A stretch of DNA of 64,000 nucleotides from assembly GCF_019084045.1 (NCBI RefSeq), contig NZ_JAHRED010000008.1:124001-188000 (forward strand). Direction: 5' to 3'. The notes beneath the pieces were generated by a model. The model worked only from the letters and a program-made list of their open reading frames with translations, made no database searches and was not told the origin of the DNA. Below, one piece after another: positions 57,686-64,000 of this stretch. This stretch comes from Paeniglutamicibacter quisquiliarum (GTDB lineage: Bacteria; Actinomycetota; Actinomycetes; Actinomycetales; Micrococcaceae). Position 1 is the first letter of the stretch, and every line of letters starts with the position of its first letter. Position numbers and translations under genes: made by a program.

Positions 57686-58183
57686 TCAGCGCGAGAGCAG
57701 CGTGCGGGCATAGGAATCGACATGGATGGACACCCCGCGCGGAACCACCCAGCCGATGATGGGCGGATGCACCACGGCGCCGAGGCGCACGTGCGCGGTC
57801 ACCGCATCGGGTTCCACGCCAGCGCTGATGATGTGCAGGTTCGAAAACCCTGCACCGGCGTTGATGTCCGCGAGGTACTTTTCGGCGGCGTTCCGCACCT
57901 CGGAGGGCTGCAATCGGAGCGTGGCGACGCTCTCGCCTCCAGCCGTGAGCTCGAAGTTGTCGGCTGCCGCGGCGACGGCCCCGTCTGCCACCGACAGGAG
58001 CTTGTGTGCCTGCACGTTGACCGCCGTGGCAGCCAACACCACGCTGATGGCCAGCATCGCGATGGCGATCATCCCGATGATCAGGATCATTGTCTGCCCG
58101 GTTTCCTTGCCTGAAGAGGCAGGGGCGCCGGGCGAGGCACCGGTGGCCGCGGGGCGTGGCAGGTCTCCGCTGCTGCTAACCAT
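57686..58183 (-). CDS. TadG-like minor pilin/pilus assembly protein
   Basis: The protein is 165 residues. A hydrophilic N-terminal tail of about 27 residues precedes the hydrophobic segment [20 protein letters not shown] (about 30-49). A mostly extracellular C-terminal domain follows. The arrangement is that of TadE/TadG-type pseudopilins in actinobacterial Tad operons, with the phrase [20 protein letters not shown] of the helicase-like pilin tail. It overlaps the preceding TadE-like gene by eight bases and is the last gene of the operon. Confidence 0.8.
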   Translation of the reverse strand: MVSSSGDLPRPAATGASPGAPASSGKETGQTMILIIGMIAIAMLAISVVLAATAVNVQAHKLLSVADGAVAAAADNFELTAGGESVATLRLQPSEVRNAAEKYLADINAGAGFSNLHIISAGVEPDAVTAHVRLGAVVHPPIIGWVVPRGVSIHVDSYARTLLSR

Positions 58184-58643
58184 ATCGATCGACCCGCTGG
58201 GTTGCGTTCGAGCCCACGTTTCCGGTGCGCCAGCTCCATCCCTGAGGGAGCAGTGGAAGGACGGTCTCTATGGATACCCGGACCGTCACGGTGCTTCCCG
58301 CCGAGAGACAGGTCCCCTGGCAGCTGTAGCTAAAATTCGTGCGTCCGGGCCCGATCTGCATGTTGGCGGCCGCCCGTTGGACGGCGTCTGCGGCCCGGGC
58401 CCGGCCCTGTCCCTCGCTTTGTGCCGTCACGAATACCTTGGCGGCGTGGTCCGCCGCTCCGACCGCCGCGTAGCTCGCGGCCTGGACCTGCGCGGCACCC
58501 ACGACCAGATAGACCAGTGGCACCAGGAGCAGGACCACCAGAAAGATGAATTCGATGATTGAAGACCCGGACTGTGGCCCATGTTGCTCGCGTCCGGCCT
58601 GGCGGTTGCCCGGCTTCACGTCGCCCCGCGGCAGACTAGCCAT
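58176..58643 (-). CDS. TadE-like pilus assembly protein
   Basis: The protein is 155 residues. After a basic N-terminal part, SGSSIIEFIFLVVLLLVPLV (about 25-44) is the TadE-like segment with the conserved glutamate five residues after the cleavage-type glycine (GSSIIEF). The rest faces outside and has two cysteines in SYSCQGTCLSAG that could form a disulfide. It is the middle one of three TadE/G-like genes and overlaps both neighbours by eight bases. It probably acts as a minor pilin. Confidence 0.85.
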   Translation of the reverse strand: MASLPRGDVKPGNRQAGREQHGPQSGSSIIEFIFLVVLLLVPLVYLVVGAAQVQAASYAAVGAADHAAKVFVTAQSEGQGRARAADAVQRAAANMQIGPGRTNFSYSCQGTCLSAGSTVTVRVSIETVLPLLPQGWSWRTGNVGSNATQRVDRYG

Positions 58644-59043
58644 AGCGCACCGATTCCCCGTGCACCACGAACTCCCCGGCGAACGGAATCATGCCAATGA
58701 GCGGAATCCCCGCCCGAACTGTAATCCGAACACCGGGGGTTCCACCGACACTGATGGCTGTGGCCTGCACGTTGGAAGCGAAGCGGTCGCTCAGAGCCCC
58801 GCGGATGATGTCCTGGGTGCGTCCCACCCCGTCGCCGGGACCGCGGTCTGCCAACGTGCCGTATCGGGCACCTGCGGCCGCGGCGTCCATCAGGGTGTTC
58901 CTTACGTGAAGCGCGAGCGTGAGCTGCAGGATCGCCAGGAACACGGCAATGAGCAGCGCGGAGACCATCACGAATTCGGCAACAGCCGACCCTCGCTGGC
59001 CATCCCCCGCGCCGTCCCTCGGAGCCACGACGAACCCTGGCAT
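58636..59043 (-). CDS. TadE-like pilus assembly protein
   Basis: The protein is 135 residues from the ATG at 59043 (MPGFVVAPRDGAGDGQRGSA). The TadE signature is QRGSAVAEFVMVSALLIAVF (about 16-35), with the glutamate at the fifth place after the glycine. A mainly extracellular domain follows, with MDAAAAGARYGTLADRGPGD. Like the next gene it is a minor pilin of the Tad system. It starts 11 bases after the pilin stop. Confidence 0.85.
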   Translation of the reverse strand: MPGFVVAPRDGAGDGQRGSAVAEFVMVSALLIAVFLAILQLTLALHVRNTLMDAAAAGARYGTLADRGPGDGVGRTQDIIRGALSDRFASNVQATAISVGGTPGVRITVRAGIPLIGMIPFAGEFVVHGESVRYG

Positions 59044-59054
59044 GCCGGTAGTCT

Positions 59055-59288
59055 CTAGCCCAGGCCCGCAACCCGGTTGATCGCCTGGTTGAACAGCTCC
59101 TCCAGCCGGGGTCCGGCGATGGCCAGCAGAGCGGCAACCAGCAGCGCGCTCATCAAAGTGATCATTACCCACCCCGGCACGTCGCCGCGCTCGTTGCGCT
59201 TCACGCGTCCGGCCAATGCCGTGGCGCGGGCTCCTGCCCATACGCCCATGCCGAACATCAACAATCCAAACTGCCGTGCGATCCTCAT
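59055..59288 (-). CDS. Flp-type major pilin-like protein
   Basis: The protein is 77 residues. A positively charged leader ends ERGDVPGWVMITLMSALLVA (about 33-52), where the hydrophobic pilin helix follows a glycine as in prepilins. The usual conserved glutamate five residues after the processing glycine is not present in the same form, so the processing site is uncertain. The C-terminal LEELFNQAINRVAG completes a short helix. It is probably the main subunit of the pilus. TAGGGT at 59410-59415 on the minus strand could be its own -10, about 115 bases upstream. Confidence 0.75.
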   Translation of the reverse strand: MRIARQFGLLMFGMGVWAGARATALAGRVKRNERGDVPGWVMITLMSALLVAALLAIAGPRLEELFNQAINRVAGLG

Positions 59289-59454
59289 GTTGCTTCTCCT
59301 TGCCGGTTTGTTCCCTCGCCGTTCGCCGACGCGAGAGCCTGCTGCTGCATGCCTGAAGTTTGTTCCGGTCCGTGCCTGGTCATGCCCGGCGGCCGGCGGA
59401 CCCGGACTGACCCTATTCGGGTGCCACTGCGTATGTCGTGGTTTGCGCCTCCCG

Positions 59455-60396
59455 TTAGTAGTTCATGTCGATCAGCGAGAGCCCCGGGTACACCGCGAAA
59501 ACGATGGTCAAAGGCAGGATGCCGAAAACTATGGGTACCATCATGCCAATTTCCTTTTTTCCCGCGGTTTCCATCAGCTCCCTCTTGGCTGCATCACGCA
59601 CATCCTGGGCCTGGGCCCGCATGACCGCGGCGATAGGGGTCCCGCGTTCACTGGCCACGGTGATGGCGTCGACGAAGCGTGTCATCGCCGTGAGCTGGAT
59701 CCGGTCGGACATGTCAGCAAGTGCCCCGGCCAGGGTCGAACCGGCGCGGACGTGGGCAAGCGTGAGCGCGAATTCCTCGCTCAGTGCGCCCCGGGAGGTG
59801 CGGGCCACCCGCTCGATCGACCCCACCGTGCTTTCCCCCGCGGCCACCGCCAGCGCCATGAGCTCGGCGATCGTGGGGAACTGATTCAGTATCCGCTTGC
59901 TGCGCCGGGTGGTCTGCTCCCCCAGATACCAGTCACGCAGCAGGTAGCCACCCACCGCGCAAAAGACCAGGACCACCAGCGCCAACATAGGGTTGAAGCG
60001 CCCGGCCACGATGTTCAGGCCGATCAGGGCGGCGCCGAGCAATGTCAGCCCGGCCGACCACAAGAGCTGCTGCGCCCGGAAATCCAGCACGCCGATCCGC
60101 AGTCCGGCCCGCGCAAGGCGCCGCGCCAGCGCCTCGTTGCTAGGATTCAGTCGCTGTGACATCCGGGCCACGTCGGCCAGGGCCGGGCCGACGATGCGAC
60201 CGAGCGGCCCGAAGGGGGTTTGCGCCGCGAGCGGCTCGACGAGGATCCGGGAACCGTTCCTGCCTGCCCGCAGGTGCGGGGCCACGCGTTGGGCGAAGGT
60301 CACCGGGCGCATCGCCGGGATGCGGACGAGCACGAGCCATAGCCCGCTGCCCAGGCACAGCCCCAACACCAGGGACAGGATCGTGGTGGTGCTCAT
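59455..60396 (-). CDS. Tad pilus membrane platform protein (TadC-like)
   Basis: The protein is 313 residues from the ATG at 60396. It has the type II secretion system F-fold with membrane segments near 5-22, 110-150 and 285-308 and the cytoplasmic loop TIAELMALAVAAGESTVGSI. It starts within the stop of the TadB-like gene (ATGA, 60393-60396). It forms the inner-membrane platform with TadB, driven by the TadA ATPase. It is followed by a 166-base gap and then the pilin gene. Confidence 0.88.
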   Translation of the reverse strand: MSTTTILSLVLGLCLGSGLWLVLVRIPAMRPVTFAQRVAPHLRAGRNGSRILVEPLAAQTPFGPLGRIVGPALADVARMSQRLNPSNEALARRLARAGLRIGVLDFRAQQLLWSAGLTLLGAALIGLNIVAGRFNPMLALVVLVFCAVGGYLLRDWYLGEQTTRRSKRILNQFPTIAELMALAVAAGESTVGSIERVARTSRGALSEEFALTLAHVRAGSTLAGALADMSDRIQLTAMTRFVDAITVASERGTPIAAVMRAQAQDVRDAAKRELMETAGKKEIGMMVPIVFGILPLTIVFAVYPGLSLIDMNY

Positions 60397-61244
60397 CGAA
60401 ATACCCGTTCTTCCTCGGGCAGGCGTCCGATGCGCATCATTGCCCGATAGCAAATGAACGACACCACCAGTCCCCCGACGAGCACCAGCATCCCGGTGAC
60501 CGTCGAGTAGGCGTAGACGGCCGCGGGCTGGCTGGCCAGGAGCAGCAGGATGACCCACGGGGCGGCGATGGCCAGCCGGGCCGCCGACACCGTCCAGGAC
60601 TGCCGGGCCTCGAGTTCCCCGCGCGTGCGGGCCGAATCGCGCAGGAAGGAGCTGAGAGTGCCGAGCATTTCCCCCAGGTCGGTGCCCCCGACCTCGCGGG
60701 TGATGCGCAGCGCCTCGACGATCTTGTCGGCTACCGGGTCGGCCAGGCGCGCCGCGAGGCGCTCGAGGGAGTCGTTGAAGCGAGCGGTCGCCCGGTAGTC
60801 CAGCCCGAAGTCGGTAAAGGCCGGGCGCAGCGCTTCCGGCCCCTGCTGGCCCAGCTGGGTCAACGCCTCCGGCAGCGACATCCCTGCCCGGATCGCCGAG
60901 CGCAGGTGGTCGACGACGTCTGGCCACTGCTCGCGCAGGTTCGCCGCGCGCTTGGTGGCCTGGTGCGCCACGAGCACCCACGGAGCACCTGTCCCGAACC
61001 CGGCGAAGGTCAGCGCAATCAACGGCGCGCCTGTAAGGATTAGGACGATCAGCCCGACGATGACACCGGCGGTGATCGAGGCGGAAATGAATCCTCCCCG
61101 GGTGACCTTGTCCAGGCCCGCACGCAGCAACAGGATTTCGATCCGCCCGTTGGCGGCCCGGTTTCCCGCCCCCGCCACCGCGGTGAAGGAACGGTAGACC
61201 AGCAACAGACCGAAGCCGAGGGTCAGACCCAGGAAAATGCTCAT
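60393..61244 (-). CDS. Tad pilus membrane platform protein (TadB-like)
   Basis: The protein is 283 residues. The T2SF fold is shown by REQWPDVVDHLRSAIRAGMS (about 104-123), LPEALTQLGQQGPEALRPAF and AARLADPVADKIVEALRITR. Membrane segments lie near the N-terminus (1-20), near 60-95 and at the C-terminus. It overlaps the tadA stop and the tadC start by four bases each, so all three are translationally coupled. Confidence 0.9.
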   Translation of the reverse strand: MSIFLGLTLGFGLLLVYRSFTAVAGAGNRAANGRIEILLLRAGLDKVTRGGFISASITAGVIVGLIVLILTGAPLIALTFAGFGTGAPWVLVAHQATKRAANLREQWPDVVDHLRSAIRAGMSLPEALTQLGQQGPEALRPAFTDFGLDYRATARFNDSLERLAARLADPVADKIVEALRITREVGGTDLGEMLGTLSSFLRDSARTRGELEARQSWTVSAARLAIAAPWVILLLLASQPAAVYAYSTVTGMLVLVGGLVVSFICYRAMMRIGRLPEEERVFR

Positions 61245-62470
61245 GCCACCAGCCGCCCCAGCTCCGCGACGTCGATGCCGGCGTCGAGCAACTTTGGGTG
61301 CGCCAGGTCGGCGGCGGGCTGAAGTTCAAGCACTCCTTCGACGTGTTCAAACAGCGTCGTGGTCTCGATCGCACCGTTTTCCACGCGGCGCCCCAGCGCC
61401 ATGATCTCCCCGACGAAGCGCCTACCCGCGGCATCGCGCCGGCAATGGACCACCAGGTCGATGCACGCGGCGACGGTTGGAACCACGAAGGCCGAGGAAA
61501 TGTTTTCCCCGGCCAGCAGCGGCAGCGTGCAGATCTTCGTCAGCGCGTCGTGCGCCGAGTTGGCGTGGACCGTTGCCAGCCCGGGGATTCCGGCGTTCAG
61601 GGCGATCAGCATGTCCAGGGATTCGGCCTCCCGCACCTCTCCGATGATCAGGCGGTCCGGGCGCATGCGCAGTGCCTCCTTGACCAGCCGCCGCATGTTG
61701 ATCTCGCCGTGCCCCTCCAGGTTCTGTTGCCGGGTCTGCAGGCCCACCACGTCGCGCAGGTTGATCTTGAGTTCGAAGATTTCCTCGATGGTGACCACGC
61801 GCTCGCGACTGCCGATCGAGGAGGCCAGGCAGTTGAGCATCGTCGTCTTCCCCGCCTGGGTGGCGCCTGAAACCAGCACGTTCAGCCCGGCGCCGACCGC
61901 GGTGTCCAGGTACAGCGCCGCCTGCCGGGACATCGAGCCGAGCTCCACCAAGTGGTCGAGCCGGGTGGCCCGCGCAATGAACTTGCGGATGTTCACGGCC
62001 CAGTGCCTGCGGGTGATGTCGGGGATGACCACGTGGAGTCGCGAGCCGTCGGGCAGCTGGCAGTCAACGAACGGCTGGGAAAGGTCAAGGCGCCGCCCGG
62101 ACGACTTGAGCATGCGCTCGACAAGTGCCGGGATCTCGGCCTCGGGGAGCCTGATTGAGGTTAGTTCCGAGGTTCCTCCGCGGGCAGCAAAAACTTCGTT
62201 CGGGCCATTGATCCAGATTTCCTCGACGTCGGGGTCATCGATCAGCGGTTGAAGTGCGCCGAGTCCGGCTACTGCATCCATGACCCTGCGTCGGGCGATG
62301 CCCAATTCCCCCAGTGCCGGCAGAACCCCGAGCAGGGATCGTTCATCGTAGTCGCGGACGACCTCGTCAACCAGCCGCCGGACCTCGCCCACCTGCGTGG
62401 TCGGGTCAAGCCCGTGCCTGCGGATGAGTTCGCGTACCTCATCCTCGACTATCGCCAGTCCGTCAGCCAT
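61241..62470 (-). CDS. Tad pilus secretion ATPase (TadA/CpaF-like)
   Basis: The protein is 409 residues. It has a secretion ATPase core with Walker A VSGATQAGKTTML (about 200-212), an Asp box IEEIFELKI, and Walker B PDRLIIGEVREAE. The N-terminal region has VEEIWINGPNEVFAARGGTS of the CpaF family. It is the motor that assembles Flp pili. The start is supported by GGGAAG upstream, and a good promoter lies about 156 bases before it. The gene is the first of the operon tadA-tadB-tadC, pilin, TadE, TadE, TadG-like. Confidence 0.93.
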   Translation of the reverse strand: MADGLAIVEDEVRELIRRHGLDPTTQVGEVRRLVDEVVRDYDERSLLGVLPALGELGIARRRVMDAVAGLGALQPLIDDPDVEEIWINGPNEVFAARGGTSELTSIRLPEAEIPALVERMLKSSGRRLDLSQPFVDCQLPDGSRLHVVIPDITRRHWAVNIRKFIARATRLDHLVELGSMSRQAALYLDTAVGAGLNVLVSGATQAGKTTMLNCLASSIGSRERVVTIEEIFELKINLRDVVGLQTRQQNLEGHGEINMRRLVKEALRMRPDRLIIGEVREAESLDMLIALNAGIPGLATVHANSAHDALTKICTLPLLAGENISSAFVVPTVAACIDLVVHCRRDAAGRRFVGEIMALGRRVENGAIETTTLFEHVEGVLELQPAADLAHPKLLDAGIDVAELGRLVA

Positions 62471-62858
62471 CGTGCTTCCCTACCGTGAACCGCGCCCGGT
62501 GGTCACCGGGTGAGGCGCCGTTCGCCAAGGCATGCGGGGAGGCGATGCTGGGGGTGGCCTTGCGGCGCGCCCCCGGATGGCTCGTGAGCGGCGATATCCA
62601 GTTAGTTGCTTGACGCAATACCGCGACCATACCCGCGCGCCGGGCATGCTTCAAGGTTCCTGCCAAATATGTGGATAAACGGCCAGGGCCCGCACCCGTT
62701 CCGTCCACAGCCGGGCACGGAACCGGCGCCGGTGCGCCGCCGGAAACCCTAGATTGGGAGCGGATCCGGGGTACGCCGGGGACCCCGGCAGCCGGTGATG
62801 GCCGGAGCGCTCCGGCACAGGCGCAACTACCAACGTCGGCAGTAATAAGGCGGTGCAC
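62471..62858. other. Divergent intergenic region between the Tad operon and the FtsK/EccC-like gene
   Basis: No gene is supported in these 388 bases. It contains the promoter of the Tad operon (62626-62654) and the presumed promoter of the plus-strand gene. The predicted Tad 5' leader is about 150 bases. The DNA just before 62859 is GC-rich without clear -10 elements. Confidence 0.4.
62626..62654 (-). promoter_or_regulatory. Predicted promoter of the Tad operon
   Basis: On the minus strand TTGAAG (62649-62654) is followed after exactly 17 bases by TATGGT (62626-62631). This is the best sigma-A-like match in the window. It would give a leader of about 150 bases. Confidence 0.55.
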
Positions 62859-64000
62859 GTGGCAGGGAAACTCTTCATCCGGCTGTCCTCCCCGGCCCTT
62901 GCCCAACCGGTGCTCCTGGAGCTGTCAGGCGCCGAGGAGATCGGAGGGGCACGGCTGGCCACTGCACTGGCCCACCATTGGCCGGGTATTGTCTGGCATC
63001 TGGCCGGGCGGGCTCTCGAGGACGTGGCCCGGCTGCCTGCCAAGGGCAGGCTATTGCTTTGCGATTCACCGGTGGATCCGGACCCGCACGACCGCCGGGT
63101 CGGCGGCGGCAACGATCCCGCCATGCTCGTGGTGATGCGCGGTCCGGATCCCGGCGGGATGCTGTCGCTGCGCCGCGGCGTCTACGCGCTGGGTCGCGGC
63201 GACGTCGATTTGTCCGTCGGTGATCTGGGGCTCTCTCGCCGACACGCCCTGCTGCGGGTGACCGACACCTCCATCGTGCTCAGTGACGAGGGATCGGCCA
63301 ACGGGGTCTGGTTCGCCCAGACGCCGATCCTCGAACGGCGCCTGCTCATCGGGGATACCTTCAGCGCCGGGGAAAGCTGCTTTGCGGTGCTTCCGGCACG
63401 CGGGCTGGTTCCGGGCCCGGCACGGTGGCCATTGGATCCGGTCCCGATTGCCGAGGAGGAACCGGGAAGCCGGCTGGCGATGTTGCTGGTCGGGGCCCTT
63501 GCGCCGCTGGGCTTGGGCCTGGGACTGTTCCTGATGACGCGCAGCGTGTTCTTCCTGGCCTTCTCCGCGATTTCGCTTCTCACCGGCGGGTTGCCCGCCC
63601 TGCTGGTCCTTCGGGCCAAATCCCGTTTCCGGCGTGCCTGGGCCCGTGCCACGGCGGAAGATGCGAAACGGCGCGAGGACCTCGCCCCGCCCCTGGGCGC
63701 GGTGGCGGCCGGGCTGGCCGACGGTGTTGCAGTGAATGGGGAGGGATTCCCTGCGCTGGTCATCGGGCATGCCCGCCTTGCGGCATGGCTACGCACCGGT
63801 CCGGGCGCCGATCCGCCAGTCCCAAGGCCCGTGGGCCGAACCAACCACGAGGCCGCCGAACGTCGCATCGGCAGGCGGCGCAATGGGAAGCCATCAAGTG
63901 CCCGCGGCACCGGTTCCGACGGGCGGCCCACGGAGCCCGTGGACCTGGGGATCTTGCCCGACTCCCCGGTTCAGGTGCTCCTGCACGCCGGGGCCAACGT
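62859..64000 (+). CDS. FHA-domain FtsK/EccC-like protein; 3' part outside the window
   Basis: About 380 codons are present from the GTG at 62859 (VAGKLFIRLSSPALAQPVLL), chosen because AAGG lies eight bases upstream; a GTG two codons earlier is possible. An FHA domain spans about 85-165 (RRGVYALGRGDVDLSVGDLG, then SRRHALL). Two membrane segments lie near 195-235. The start of a cytoplasmic FtsK/SpoIIIE-type region follows. In Micrococcaceae such FHA-FtsK proteins resemble EccC of type VII secretion and are found near WXG100 genes; none is in view. The Walker motifs would lie beyond the edge. The position beside the Tad operon, on the opposite strand, is noted but not explained. Confidence 0.7.
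   Translation, partial: MAGKLFIRLSSPALAQPVLLELSGAEEIGGARLATALAHHWPGIVWHLAGRALEDVARLPAKGRLLLCDSPVDPDPHDRRVGGGNDPAMLVVMRGPDPGGMLSLRRGVYALGRGDVDLSVGDLGLSRRHALLRVTDTSIVLSDEGSANGVWFAQTPILERRLLIGDTFSAGESCFAVLPARGLVPGPARWPLDPVPIAEEEPGSRLAMLLVGALAPLGLGLGLFLMTRSVFFLAFSAISLLTGGLPALLVLRAKSRFRRAWARATAEDAKRREDLAPPLGAVAAGLADGVAVNGEGFPALVIGHARLAAWLRTGPGADPPVPRPVGRTNHEAAERRIGRRRNGKPSSARGTGSDGRPTEPVDLGILPDSPVQVLLHAGAN

Overview
The window is high-GC DNA from an actinobacterium, most likely the Micrococcaceae (an Arthrobacter or Paeniglutamicibacter type). The evidence is the order mtrA-mtrB-lpqB-comF-hpf-secA, a tmRNA with the proteolysis tag ADSKRTDFALAA, a bacterial-type release factor 2 without a programmed frameshift, and an ftsEX-smpB-ssrA block. 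Almost all of it is chromosomal backbone. I saw no insertion sequence, prophage, CRISPR array or tRNA gene. The genus is an inference from gene content, not from a search.

Layout. 1-5.8 kb: the N-terminal part of a large NAD-glutamate dehydrogenase (cut by the window edge), a two-gene operon for a SAF-domain (CpaB-like) protein and a CpaE/TadZ-like ATPase, and a small Sm-like protein. 5.8-20.4 kb: a LysM protein and an Rv3235-like protein converge on secA. Behind secA lie a YcaQ-like protein, hpf, comF, lpqB, mtrB and mtrA, which cover export, ribosome hibernation and envelope control. Then come a divergent multi-pass membrane protein, a MetE-like protein and a chorismate mutase. 20.5-26.1 kb: a complete oligopeptide ABC transporter (lipoprotein, two permeases, a double ATPase). 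26.2-32.6 kb: an accessory stretch of small or unusual genes, including a lone PheS-like ligase, two acetyltransferases, a VOC protein, a DUF4259-like protein and a dihydrofolate-reductase-fold protein, with gene-poor gaps. 32.6-40.1 kb: mnmA with its cysteine desulfurase (tRNA 2-thiolation), a FolP2-like plus pyrimidine-reductase pair, a J-domain/NERD-like fusion, trmL and an orphan RskA-like membrane protein. 40.2-42.8 kb: etfB-etfA followed by a PIG-L deacetylase. 43.1-49.9 kb: an HtrA-type protease, a TPM protein with PspA (envelope stress) and a DUF222-HNH protein. 50-57.5 kb: ssrA, smpB, an M23 peptidase, ftsX, ftsE, a CoA-transferase pair and prfB. 57.7-62.5 kb: a Tad/Flp pilus operon. 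62.9-64 kb: the start of an FHA-containing FtsK/EccC-like protein (cut by the window edge).

How the genes work together. The window mixes envelope and export functions (SecA, MtrAB-LpqB, HtrA, PspA/TPM, FtsEX with an M23 hydrolase, Tad pilus) with ribosome rescue and hibernation (SmpB/tmRNA, RF2, HPF) and tRNA modification (MnmA, TrmL). The CpaB-like and CpaE-like Tad accessory genes lie more than 50 kb from the Tad motor and pilin genes, so the pilus system appears split.

The best candidates for something under-described are the stand-alone PheS-like protein with a ferredoxin-fold anticodon-binding-like C-terminus, the J-domain/NERD-like fusion, the FolP2-like/reductase operon behind a dyad operator, and the Tad-like CpaE ATPase with Arg in place of the P-loop Lys. 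At least seven genes carry a -10-like hexamer only 6-8 bases before the start codon, which predicts leaderless mRNAs.
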